From: an uncultured Pelagimonas sp.
Lineage (GTDB): Bacteria > Pseudomonadota > Alphaproteobacteria > Rhodobacterales > Rhodobacteraceae
DNA: 64,000 bases
Direction of reading: 5' to 3'
NCBI GenBank assembly: GCA_947497905.1
Contig: CANMIH010000007.1
Coordinates: 124,001-188,000 of the forward strand
Made by a program: the position numbers and the translations under genes. This document shows, one piece after another, positions 17,833 to 26,124 of this stretch. Under the pieces are notes generated by a model. That model saw only the letters and a list, made by a program, of their open reading frames with translations, ran no database searches and had not been told where the DNA came from. The stretch's first letter is position 1. Every line of letters begins with the position of its first letter.

Positions 17833-18616
17833 ACCCTTGGGGAAAACTGCGGTTCATGAGGAAGGCAAAGGCGAGCCCGTGGTTTTGATCCACGGGGTCG
17901 GCATGCAATCCGCCGCATGGGGACCTCAGGTTGAGTTCCTGTCCCAAACCCACCGCGTGTTTGCACTTGATATGCCTGGTCATGGGGGCAGTGATCCTTT
18001 ACCAGCCGGTGCGCAATTGCCCCAATTTGTGGCATGGCTGCATGACGTTCTGAGCGAGCTAGACCTTGGTTGGGTCAATCTGATCGGACATTCGATGGGG
18101 GCTTTGGTCGCTGGTGGGTTTACCGTGACCCACCCCGATTTGGTGTCTCGTGTCGCCCTGCTGAATGGGGTCTTCAAGCGCTCTGAATCAGCAAGTGCGG
18201 CTGTGATTGCCCGTGCCGAAGAGATCGGCAAAGGTACGTTTGATCTGGAAACCCCGCTGACGCGCTGGTTTGGTGACAGTGAAAGCGACAAGGCGGCCTG
18301 TGCGCAGGTGTCGGGCTGGCTGTCGGATGTAAACATCGACGGCTACGCAACGGCGTACAATGCATTTGCTCGAGGCGATGCGACCTATGCCGCGCGTTTC
18401 AGTGAAATCACCTGTCCGTTTCTGGCTTTGACCGGCGATGGCGATTTGAATTCTAGCCCGGATATGTCCCGGGCCATGGCTGCCGAGACCGCAAACGGAC
18501 GGGCCATCGTGATCGAAAATCACCGCCACATGGTGAACCTGACCGCGCCCGATCAGGTCAACGCCGCCCTGAATGACTGGTTGAACAGCCCAACACGCGG
18601 AGGACCAAATGACTGA
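17804..18616 (+). CDS. tgnD: Alpha/beta hydrolase, candidate TgnD (N-methylformamidomethylene-succinate hydrolase)
   Basis: The 270-residue protein is a classic alpha/beta hydrolase: oxyanion-hole HGVGM (residues 30-34), nucleophile elbow GHSMG (Ser97), acid in LTGDGDLNS and catalytic His in ENHRHMVN near residue 245. In the trigonelline pathway (TgnA-E of Acinetobacter baylyi) a hydrolase splits (Z)-2-((N-methylformamido)methylene)succinate to succinic semialdehyde, formate, methylamine and CO2. A comparable reaction in vitamin B6 breakdown is run by an alpha/beta hydrolase. The symbol is assigned from gene order and fold. An overlap with the next gene of 8 nt supports translational coupling. 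Confidence 0.68.
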   Translation: MTLTTLQLSKPLGKTAVHEEGKGEPVVLIHGVGMQSAAWGPQVEFLSQTHRVFALDMPGHGGSDPLPAGAQLPQFVAWLHDVLSELDLGWVNLIGHSMGALVAGGFTVTHPDLVSRVALLNGVFKRSESASAAVIARAEEIGKGTFDLETPLTRWFGDSESDKAACAQVSGWLSDVNIDGYATAYNAFARGDATYAARFSEITCPFLALTGDGDLNSSPDMSRAMAAETANGRAIVIENHRHMVNLTAPDQVNAALNDWLNSPTRGGPND

Positions 18617-19526
18617 TATCGACCCACGCGCCCTGCGCAACGCCTTTGGTGCCTTTATGACGGGTGTGACCGTGGTGACGACCCATGACGCAGAGGGTAA
18701 TCCTCTGGGGTTTACCGCGAACTCGTTTACGTCGGTGTCTCTGGATCCGCCTTTGGTTCTGGTCTGTCTTGCCAATTCGTCCAGCAACTATGAGGCCTTC
18801 AATGATGCCTCTGGCTTTGCAGTCAACATCTTGGCGGAAGATCAAAAAGACGTCTCCAACACGTTTGCGCGCCCCGTTGAAGACCGCTTTGCGGCCGTGG
18901 ACTGGCAGAAGGGGCCAAACGGCGCGCCGGTCTTCAAAGGTGTGTCTGCGTGGTTTGATTGCTCGATGTTCAATCGCGTCGAGGCAGGTGACCATTTGAT
19001 CTTGATCGGAAAAGTTGAGGCGTTTGAAAACAACACCCATCCGGGTTTGGGCTATGCCCGGGGGGCCTATGTAACCCCAGCAGCAGAAGCCGAAGCGCTG
19101 AGCAACAGTGCCAACCTGATGGTGTCGGCATTGGTGGAATATGATGGCAAAGTTCTCCTGACCGGGAATGACGCAGGCAAACTAACCTTGCCTGAGATGA
19201 AGGTTGGGCGCGAAGGTGCCGGAGAAACGCTGAAGCGCTTGATCGCACAGGCGGGTGTGACCGCTGAGCCCGGATTTATTTATTCGGTCTACGAAGATGA
19301 CGCCCGCGAAACCCAGCATATTTCATTTCTATGTCAGGCCAGCAGCGACACCACCAGCACGGGCATTTTCACCGAGCTAAGCGAAACCACCCTGATGGAT
19401 GTGGCAGACCCCAGTGTTTCCACCATGCTGGAACGGTTCGCGCAGGAAAGCCAGGTGGGCAACTTTGGTGTGTATTACGGAAACCAGATTAGCGGCGAAG
19501 TGCGCCCATTGAAGTCAGGGAGCTAA
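18609..19526 (+). CDS. tgnA: Flavin reductase with degenerate Nudix-like C-terminal domain, candidate TgnA
   Basis: Residues 1-160 are a flavin reductase-like domain (FGAFMTGVTVVTTHDAEGNP; GFTANSFTSVSLDPPLVLVC; HLILIGKVE) that would hand reduced FMN to the oxygenase encoded next. Residues about 170-300 form an extra domain reminiscent of Nudix hydrolases (NLMVSALVEYDGKVLL, then a Nudix-box region LTLPEMKVGREGAGETL). The box lacks the normal REXXEE glutamates, so catalysis is unlikely and a regulatory or flavin-handling role is more plausible. With the LLM oxygenase it would form the two-component monooxygenase that opens the N-methylpyridinium ring. Confidence 0.75.
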   Translation: MTDIDPRALRNAFGAFMTGVTVVTTHDAEGNPLGFTANSFTSVSLDPPLVLVCLANSSSNYEAFNDASGFAVNILAEDQKDVSNTFARPVEDRFAAVDWQKGPNGAPVFKGVSAWFDCSMFNRVEAGDHLILIGKVEAFENNTHPGLGYARGAYVTPAAEAEALSNSANLMVSALVEYDGKVLLTGNDAGKLTLPEMKVGREGAGETLKRLIAQAGVTAEPGFIYSVYEDDARETQHISFLCQASSDTTSTGIFTELSETTLMDVADPSVSTMLERFAQESQVGNFGVYYGNQISGEVRPLKSGS

Positions 19527-19531
19527 AGCAA

Positions 19532-20569
19532 ATGAAATTTTCTCTTTTTGCGCATATGGAGCGTATTTCGCCCGAAGAGGATCAGAAACAGCTGTATGAC
19601 GAATTCATTGAGCTGTGCAAAATCGCTGATGAAGGCGGAATGCATGCGGTCTGGACCGGCGAACATCATGGGATGAACTTTACCATTGCGCCGAACCCGA
19701 TGCTGAACCTCGTTGACATCGCGCGGCACACCAAAAATGTGCGATTGGGCACAGGTACGGTGATTGCGCCATTCTGGCATCCCATTCGACTGGCTGGTGA
19801 AGCCGCGATGACGGACATCATCACCGAGGGCCGTTTGGAACTTGGCATTGCGCGTGGTGCATATTCCTTTGAATACGAGCGCCTGATGCCAGGTATGGAC
19901 GCTTGGGAAGCGGGCCAACGGATGCGCGAATTGGTGCCAGCGGTTCAGAACCTCTGGAAAGGCGACTACGAGCATTCCGGTGAGTTCCATCAGTTCCCAA
20001 AAACCACCTCCGCGCCGATGCCCCTGCAACAAGATGGTCCGCCGATCTGGATCGCTGCGCGCGATCCCAATAGTCACGAATTTGCTGTGTCTAATGGCTG
20101 CAACGTGCAAGTGACCCCGCTGTGGAACGGCGATGGCGAGATTGAAAGCCTGATGGGCAAATTCAACGACGCCTGCGAGAAATTCTCCGACAAACAGCGG
20201 CCAAAAATCATGCTGCTGCAACATACCTATGTGGCCGACAGCGATGAAGACGCCAAACTGGGTGCTGTCGAGTTGAATCGGTTCTACTGTTACTTTGGCG
20301 CCTGGTTCATGAACAAACGCGAGATCACGCAGGGTTTGATCGAAACGCTCACCGACGAGGAAATCGCGGCACATCCGTTCTACACGCCTGAGGCCATGGA
20401 ACGTGATCTGGTGATCGGAACACCCGACAAAGTGATCGAACGCCTGAAGAAATACGAAGCCCTCGGCTATGACGAATATTCCTTCTGGATCGACAGCTCC
20501 ATGTCGTTTGAGCGTAAAAAAGCCTCACTGGAACGGTTCATCAAAGACGTTATGCCTGCCTTCGACTGA
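19532..20569 (+). CDS. tgnB: Luciferase-like flavin-dependent monooxygenase, candidate TgnB
   Basis: The 345-residue protein has the bacterial-luciferase TIM-barrel signatures: WTGEHHGMNFTIAPNPMLNL near residue 45, VRLGTGTVIAPFWHPIRLAGE near 72 and GRLELGIARGAYSFEY near 102. It should use reduced FMN from the upstream reductase and O2. In the tgn pathway TgnB opens the trigonelline ring. The set reductase/oxygenase/ALDH/hydrolase/SSADH found here reproduces that pathway, and a BCCT transporter is a sensible importer for a betaine such as trigonelline. The gap to the reductase is only 5 nt. Another zwitterionic N-heterocycle could be the true substrate. Confidence 0.75.
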   Translation: MKFSLFAHMERISPEEDQKQLYDEFIELCKIADEGGMHAVWTGEHHGMNFTIAPNPMLNLVDIARHTKNVRLGTGTVIAPFWHPIRLAGEAAMTDIITEGRLELGIARGAYSFEYERLMPGMDAWEAGQRMRELVPAVQNLWKGDYEHSGEFHQFPKTTSAPMPLQQDGPPIWIAARDPNSHEFAVSNGCNVQVTPLWNGDGEIESLMGKFNDACEKFSDKQRPKIMLLQHTYVADSDEDAKLGAVELNRFYCYFGAWFMNKREITQGLIETLTDEEIAAHPFYTPEAMERDLVIGTPDKVIERLKKYEALGYDEYSFWIDSSMSFERKKASLERFIKDVMPAFD

Positions 20570-20585
20570 GCAAGAGGAGCGAAAA

Positions 20586-22049
20586 ATGCAAGTTTTTCAG
20601 CAATATATCAATGGCGCCTTTTCTGAGGGCACAACGCAGTTCGAAAGTCTCGACCCTTCGACGGCGGCCCCTTGGGCAAAAATGGCCGAAGCGCATGTTG
20701 AAGATGTCAATGCCGCGGTGGACGCGGCGCAGAGTGCATTTTTCGCTCCTGATTGGGCAGATATGACAGCAACGGCGCGCGGGAAACTTCTGTCGCGCCT
20801 TGCGGACAAAGTGGCAGAACATGCGCCAACGCTTGCGGAAATCGAAACGCGGGACACCGGCAAAATCATTCGCGAAACCAGTGCGCAAATCGCCTATGTC
20901 GCGGAGTACTTCCGGTATTTTGCAGGCCTTGCCGATAAAATCGAAGGCGCGCATCTTCCAATCGATAAACCCGATATGGAGGTATGGCTGCGCCGGGAAC
21001 CGGTTGGTGTCATCGCCGCCATCGTGCCGTGGAATTCCCAGTTGTTCTTGTCGGCGGTGAAAATTGCCCCCGCGCTTGCGGCGGGCTGTACCGTAGTTCT
21101 GAAAGCCTCTGAAGAGGCCCCGGCACCGATGTTGGAATTTGCCAAGATCTTTGATGAGGTTGGATTCCCCAAAGGGGTTCTGAACATCATCACAGGCGGG
21201 CCAGTAGCCGGGGCTGCGCTCACAAGTCATCCAAATGTTGATCACGTGGCCTTTACAGGTGGGCCGGAAACCGCCCGCCACATTGTCCGCAATTCAGCCG
21301 AAAATCTGGCATCAACCTCTCTCGAGCTGGGGGGGAAATCGCCGTTTATCGTCTTTGAAGACGCCGATATTGAAAGCGCCGTGAATGCGCAAGTCTCGGG
21401 CATTTTTGCGGCGACTGGACAAAGCTGCGTCGCCGGATCCCGGCTTTTGGTACAGGCATCAATCAAAGATGCCTTCCTGACGCGCCTGAAGGAAAAGGCC
21501 GAAGCGGTGGTCATTGGAGCGCCCGATGATATGTCAACCGAAGTAGGGCCACTTTGCACCCTAGGCCAACGGGACCATGCGCTGGAGTTGATCGGCCGTT
21601 CGGTCGAGGCCGGCGCGAAGCTGATCACCGGTGGCACTGCGATTGACCGGGATGGGTTTTACTTCCGTCCGACCATTCTGGATTGCGCCGAGGCGCATGA
21701 TGCGCCCAGCCTCAGCACTGAGTTTTTCGGCCCGGTGCTGTCGGTTGTTACTTTCGAAGATGAGGCTGAGGCCGTTCAACTTGCCAATGACACCGAATTT
21801 GGTCTGGCTGCGGGGGTGTTCACCCAGAACCTGACCCGCGCGCATCGTATGATCCGCCGCATTCGGTCGGGTATTGTGTGGATAAACACCTATCGTGCGG
21901 TAAGCCCCATTGCGCCGTTTGGCGGGCATGGATTGTCCGGGCACGGCCGCGAAGGGGGCCTGCAAGCGGTGCTGGATTACACAAAAATCAAGACCGTCTG
22001 GCTGCGCACCAGTGACGATCCAATCCCGGATCCGTTTGTCATGCGCTGA
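20586..22049 (+). CDS. tgnC: NAD-dependent aldehyde dehydrogenase, candidate TgnC
   Basis: The ATG at 20586 (MQVFQQYINGAF) follows an AGGAG site; an in-frame upstream start lies inside tgnB. The 487-residue ALDH has the general-base Glu in LELGGKSPFIVFEDAD, the catalytic Cys in FAATGQSCVAGSRLLV, and NAD-site PWNSQLF and FTGGPETARH. In the trigonelline route TgnC oxidises the ring-opened semialdehyde to (Z)-2-((N-methylformamido)methylene)succinate. It is spaced 16 nt from tgnB and clearly co-transcribed. Confidence 0.75.
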   Translation: MQVFQQYINGAFSEGTTQFESLDPSTAAPWAKMAEAHVEDVNAAVDAAQSAFFAPDWADMTATARGKLLSRLADKVAEHAPTLAEIETRDTGKIIRETSAQIAYVAEYFRYFAGLADKIEGAHLPIDKPDMEVWLRREPVGVIAAIVPWNSQLFLSAVKIAPALAAGCTVVLKASEEAPAPMLEFAKIFDEVGFPKGVLNIITGGPVAGAALTSHPNVDHVAFTGGPETARHIVRNSAENLASTSLELGGKSPFIVFEDADIESAVNAQVSGIFAATGQSCVAGSRLLVQASIKDAFLTRLKEKAEAVVIGAPDDMSTEVGPLCTLGQRDHALELIGRSVEAGAKLITGGTAIDRDGFYFRPTILDCAEAHDAPSLSTEFFGPVLSVVTFEDEAEAVQLANDTEFGLAAGVFTQNLTRAHRMIRRIRSGIVWINTYRAVSPIAPFGGHGLSGHGREGGLQAVLDYTKIKTVWLRTSDDPIPDPFVMR

Positions 22050-22078
22050 CCTGAAATTTGCCAATTTGGAATGAGGAA

Positions 22079-22101
22079 GGGGTGCCACGTTGTGGCACCC
22101 C
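22079..22101 (+). terminator. Strong hairpin between the ALDH and BCCT genes
   Basis: A perfect 10-bp stem GGGGTGCCAC/GTGGCACCCC closes a 3-nt loop, 30 nt after the ALDH stop and 40 nt before the BCCT start. No T-tract follows, so it is more likely an mRNA-stabilising or attenuating structure inside the operon than a full terminator. Confidence 0.5.
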
Positions 22102-22140
22102 AAGGAAGTCCTGCACTTAGACGATGGGAGGAAACGCGTC

Positions 22141-23814
22141 ATGTCACAGGAAAGTGGGGGAGGCCATCTGGTCTCAAACACGGGGATATTCAAGGGGTTG
22201 CACAATGGAATGAGCATTGCATCAAAAGCAATGATCGCCATCTTCGTGCTGTTTACAATCCTGAACGTTGAATATGCCGGTAAGGTCTATGGCGGGATCC
22301 GCTCATGGGTCGAGGGTGCGCTGAGCTGGTACTACATCAGCTCGGTTGTGATCCTGTTCTTTGTCTGCCTGTTCCTGATGTTCAGCCGCTTCGGATCTAT
22401 CCGGTTGGGTGATGATGACTCACGGCCAGAGTTCTCAAACTTCTCTTGGTTTGCGATGCTGTTCTCGGCGGGTGTCTCCATTGGCATTCTGTTCTTTGGT
22501 ATCGCGGAACCTCTGTTTTATTTCGATAACTCCGCTGCATGGGGGTATCCGAACAATCCGTTTGCAGACGCCGCCGGACATACGGACATGACCATGGAAC
22601 GTGCGGTCGATGCTGTACGCACCACGAATTTCCACTGGGGGCTGCATGGCTGGGCGATCTATACGATGACCGGACTGGCGCTGGGGTATTTTGCCTTCCG
22701 CAAGAAACTACCTCTGACGTTCCGTTCGGCGCTGTACCCGATCCTCGGCGACAAGATCTATGGTCCTGCGGGTCACGCGGTTGACCTGCTGGCAGTGTTC
22801 GGCACCGTGTTTGGCATCGCGACGTCTCTCGGTCTGGGCGTGACCCAGATGGCAGAAGGCCTGAACGTGTTGTTCGGCACCGGTACGAGCACCTCACTGA
22901 AAGTTGGTCTGGTTGTTGTGATCTCAATCGTTGCAACCATGTCAGCGGTTTCTGGCATCGGTAAAGGGATCCGGATCCTGTCCGAATGGAACATCATTCT
23001 GTCGATCTTGCTGGTTTTGTTTTTCCTGTTCGCTGGTCCAACACAATGGCTGATTGGTTTCTTCCTGAACGCGATGGGTGACTATGCAACCACACTCTGG
23101 TCCATGGGGTTCTGGACGGCGTCTGACGCGGGTGATGTGAAATGGCAGGGCGGCTGGACGCTGTTCTACTGGGGCTGGTGGCTGTCCTGGGCACCGTTTG
23201 TGGGCATGTTTGTTGCGCGCATCTCAAAGGGTCGCACCATCCGTGAATTCATGCTTGGCGCGATGTTTGTGCCAACTACTATGGCCTTCATCTGGATTTC
23301 CATCTTCAGTGGCAACGCGCTGTTTATGGAGTTGAATGCAGAAGGTGGCGTGGGAACCGCTGGATTGATCGAACAGGTCAACAACTGGAACCTTGGCGGT
23401 ACGCTTTATGGCACCATTGAACGTCTGGCCTCGAGCGGCACCCTGTCTTGGATTGTCTCCGCACTGGCGACCTTCCTGCTTGCGACCTGGTTCATCACCA
23501 GTTCGGATTCAGGCACGCTGGTTGTGACCACGATCCTGTCCATGGGCAATGCAAACCCGCCTAAGATCCACCGTGTCATCTGGGGTGGTGCACAGGGGCT
23601 GGTGGCCGCAGTTCTGCTGATGGCAGGCGGGTTGGCTGCTTTGCAAACCGCGGCTATCGCTGCTGCCCTGCCAATCTCGGTTTTGGTGGTTCTGATGGCC
23701 TGGGGGGTGATCAAATCCCTGATGGAAGATTCCTCGGCAGTCTACATTGAGGAAAGCGCCCGAGGTGGCACCGCACCTGATGGCACTGCCTATGATCGTG
23801 AACTTCACGGATAA
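22141..23814 (+). CDS. BCCT-family betaine transporter
   Basis: The ATG at 22141 follows a GGGAGG site; the longer frame starting at 22090 overlaps the hairpin and is not preferred. The 557-residue membrane protein has about 12 helices and the family signature around GWTLFYWGWWLSWAPFVG followed by MFVARISKGRTIREF. The conserved betaine-binding Trp cluster is present. BCCT proteins import quaternary ammonium or sulfonium zwitterions (glycine betaine, carnitine, DMSP). In this operon the logical cargo is trigonelline or a related N-methylated betaine. The long C-terminal tail is short on charge, arguing against osmoregulation. Confidence 0.9.
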   Translation: MSQESGGGHLVSNTGIFKGLHNGMSIASKAMIAIFVLFTILNVEYAGKVYGGIRSWVEGALSWYYISSVVILFFVCLFLMFSRFGSIRLGDDDSRPEFSNFSWFAMLFSAGVSIGILFFGIAEPLFYFDNSAAWGYPNNPFADAAGHTDMTMERAVDAVRTTNFHWGLHGWAIYTMTGLALGYFAFRKKLPLTFRSALYPILGDKIYGPAGHAVDLLAVFGTVFGIATSLGLGVTQMAEGLNVLFGTGTSTSLKVGLVVVISIVATMSAVSGIGKGIRILSEWNIILSILLVLFFLFAGPTQWLIGFFLNAMGDYATTLWSMGFWTASDAGDVKWQGGWTLFYWGWWLSWAPFVGMFVARISKGRTIREFMLGAMFVPTTMAFIWISIFSGNALFMELNAEGGVGTAGLIEQVNNWNLGGTLYGTIERLASSGTLSWIVSALATFLLATWFITSSDSGTLVVTTILSMGNANPPKIHRVIWGGAQGLVAAVLLMAGGLAALQTAAIAAALPISVLVVLMAWGVIKSLMEDSSAVYIEESARGGTAPDGTAYDRELHG

Positions 23815-23832
23815 ACCGCTGAAATGACACTG

Positions 23833-23860
23833 AACGGGCGGGGTGACTCCGCCCGTTTTT
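23833..23860 (+). terminator. Rho-independent terminator after the BCCT gene
   Basis: The stem AACGGGCGG/CCGCCCGTT (9 bp) with a 7-nt loop is followed by TTT. It lies 19 nt past the BCCT stop and just ahead of the SSADH gene, so that last gene may be expressed by read-through or at a lower level. Confidence 0.8.
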
Positions 23861-23878
23861 ACTGACTGGAGATGTCCG

Positions 23879-25327
23879 ATGTTAAACCTGACCCGCAAAG
23901 ATCTGCTGACTGAGAGCGCATATATCAATGGTATCTGGCATGGCTCGAATACCCGGTTTGAAGTGACGAACCCGGCAAATGATGAGGTGCTGGCCAATGT
24001 CACAGATTGCACCATCACTGATGTGAATACGGCCATTGATGCAGCGGAGATCGCGCAGAAGGACTGGGCCGCGCGCACTGGCAAAGAACGCGCAGCGATC
24101 CTGCATCGCTGGTTTGAACTGATGGTGGAGCATGCGGATGATCTGGCAGCAATCCTGACCGCCGAGATGGGCAAACCCCTGGCTGAGGCCAAAGGCGAGA
24201 TCATGTATGGCGCCTCCTTCATCGAATGGTTCGCGGAAGAGGCCAAGCGCATTTATGGCGACACGATCCCCGGCCATCAGCGTGACAAACGTATCCTTGT
24301 ACTCAAGCAGCCGATCGGTGTCGTCGGCGCGATCACTCCTTGGAATTTCCCGAACGCCATGATCACCCGCAAAGCCGCACCAGCCTTGGCCGCAGGCTGC
24401 GCCATGGTTGTGCGCCCGGCAAGTGAAACACCGCTTTCCGCCTTGGCGATGGCTGTTCTTGCGGAAGAGGCAGGGGTGCCAGCGGGTGTGTTCTCAGTGC
24501 TGCCATCCACGGATAGTGTGGGTGTGGGCAAAGCCTTCTGCGAAAGCCCTGTCATGCGCAAGATCAGTTTCACCGGGTCGACCCGCGTGGGCAAAATCCT
24601 GATGCAGCAGGGCGCGGCGCAGGTAAAGAAACTCTCGCTCGAGCTGGGCGGCAATGCGCCCTTTATCGTTTTTGACGATGCCGATCTGGACGCCGCTGTG
24701 GAAGGCGCGATGATTTCCAAATTCCGCAATGCGGGTCAGACCTGTGTCTGTTCCAACCGCATTTATGTGCAGGACGGTGTTTATGAGGCTTTCGTCAACA
24801 AGCTGTCTGCCGCGGTGTCTGCCCTGCAGGTTGGGAATGGCGCAGAGGCCGGCGTTGCCATTGGACCTCTGATCACGCCTGCCGCGGTGGTGAAGGTACG
24901 TGAACATATTTCAGATGCCACCTCCAAAGGGGCAACCATCGCAACAGGTGGCGCGGCACATGATCTGGGCGGAACATTCTTTCAGCCAACTCTGATTGCA
25001 GGCGCGACATCCGACATGGCTGTGGCCAAAGAGGAAACCTTTGGCCCCCTTGCGCCGGTTTTCCGGTTTTCTACGATGGATGAGGTTCTTGCGGCTGCGA
25101 ACGACACGGAATTTGGGCTCGCATCCTACTTCTACACCAAGGACGTCACCCGAACCTGGCAGATGATGGAAGGCCTTGAATACGGGATGGTCGGGGTGAA
25201 CACCGGTCTGATCTCTACCGAGGTTGCACCCTTCGGCGGCGTGAAAGAAAGCGGGCAGGGGCGTGAGGGATCTAAATACGGGATCGAAGATTACCTTGAA
25301 ATCAAATATTGCTGTCTGAGTGTTTAG
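23879..25327 (+). CDS. tgnE: Succinate-semialdehyde dehydrogenase, candidate TgnE
   Basis: The ATG at 23879 (MLNLTRKDLLTES) is preceded by GGAG; a longer frame begins inside the terminator and is rejected. The 482-residue protein is a GabD-type ALDH: general-base Glu in LELGGNAPFIVFDDAD, catalytic Cys in SKFRNAGQTCVCSNR, GAITPWNFPNAM and FTGSTRVGK in the NAD site. It would oxidise succinic semialdehyde, the product of TgnD, to succinate for the TCA cycle. This completes the pathway within one cluster. Confidence 0.85.
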   Translation: MLNLTRKDLLTESAYINGIWHGSNTRFEVTNPANDEVLANVTDCTITDVNTAIDAAEIAQKDWAARTGKERAAILHRWFELMVEHADDLAAILTAEMGKPLAEAKGEIMYGASFIEWFAEEAKRIYGDTIPGHQRDKRILVLKQPIGVVGAITPWNFPNAMITRKAAPALAAGCAMVVRPASETPLSALAMAVLAEEAGVPAGVFSVLPSTDSVGVGKAFCESPVMRKISFTGSTRVGKILMQQGAAQVKKLSLELGGNAPFIVFDDADLDAAVEGAMISKFRNAGQTCVCSNRIYVQDGVYEAFVNKLSAAVSALQVGNGAEAGVAIGPLITPAAVVKVREHISDATSKGATIATGGAAHDLGGTFFQPTLIAGATSDMAVAKEETFGPLAPVFRFSTMDEVLAAANDTEFGLASYFYTKDVTRTWQMMEGLEYGMVGVNTGLISTEVAPFGGVKESGQGREGSKYGIEDYLEIKYCCLSV

Positions 25328-25386
25328 GTGTTTCGATCAGTATATTAACTGAGCAGCCTCACTTAACTAACCCAAGTTGAGGCCGC

Positions 25387-26025
25387 TTAGGTGTTTAGCC
25401 CCGGCATGTGTTGGGGTGAATTTTGAATGCATCGGTCTGGTTTGTTTGTCCAGATTTTGCAGATGTATTCGAATGGCGTGAGGCCTTGCAGCGTCTTCAA
25501 ACGGCGCGCGTAATTGTAGGCTGCGACGAAGTAGGTGACGTGCGTTTCCAGCTGAGAACGTGTGTTGTAGTGATAGTGTTTGACCGTCGCCTCTTTGACC
25601 GCGCGGTTCATCCGCTCCACCAGGCCACTAGTCCAGGGGTGGTTCACTCTGGTCAATCGCTGGTCGATGTCATGCTCGCGGCAAACGCGGCTGAATGCGT
25701 GCTCCAGTGTATTTCTATTCTGCTTGCGATTGGTGAACCGGATGCCGTTATCCGTCAGAATCGTGTGGACCTTGTAGCGCGCAGCTGGGATCAGGTTGCC
25801 TAGGAACTGGGCGGCGATTAACTTGCCTGCCCTCTGTTGCAACTCGACATGGGCGAATTTGGATGTCCGGTCCCTTTCGTGACATTGCCTGTGGCAATGC
25901 ATTGTCGTGTAATGGGTGGCCACGAACAGGCGAATTTTCTTTCGCCGGTCCGCAGTTCGGCAAGGTCGATATGGAAATACCCAATAGGGTATCGTTTGAA
26001 CTACTTCTTGGGCTTCAGTATACAA
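25387..26025 (-). pseudogene. IS481-family transposase remnant
   Basis: The readable part is the C-terminal half of an IS481-type DDE transposase: RTSKFAHVELQQRAG, then VHTILTDNGIRFTNR with a catalytic Asp, and HPWTSGLVERMNRAVKEATV with the catalytic Glu. Upstream, IGYFHIDLAELRTG is recognisable only after a frame change, and a hairpin-forming insert of about 42-44 nt (25873-25916) interrupts LFVA…DRTSKF. The N-terminal DNA-binding half is absent. It abuts the tgnE 3' end and is inactive. Confidence 0.8.
25873..25916. repeat. Palindromic insert in the IS481 transposase
   Basis: About 42-44 nt separate two blocks that join smoothly in other IS481 transposases (…LFVA and DRTSKF…). The insert contains CATTGCC-TGT-GGCAATG, a perfect 7-bp hairpin (25883-25899). 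It is one of several short structured inserts in this window's transposases. Confidence 0.6.
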
Positions 26026-26124
26026 AAATGCTGCTCAACGCGCGAATGGCCTCTCTGGTGAAGCTGCATCGCAGCAATTGGCGATTGGATAAAAGTCCGC
26101 TTTGGGCTGTTAGCGCGTGTGGTC

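Noticed and set aside
22079-22101. Riboswitch in the ALDH-BCCT gap
   Set aside because: Only a single simple hairpin is present; there is no multi-stem conserved architecture that I recognise.
21561-22241. 226-codon minus-strand frame over the ALDH 3' end
   Set aside because: Antisense to a well-supported aldehyde dehydrogenase and crossing an operon hairpin; no motifs.
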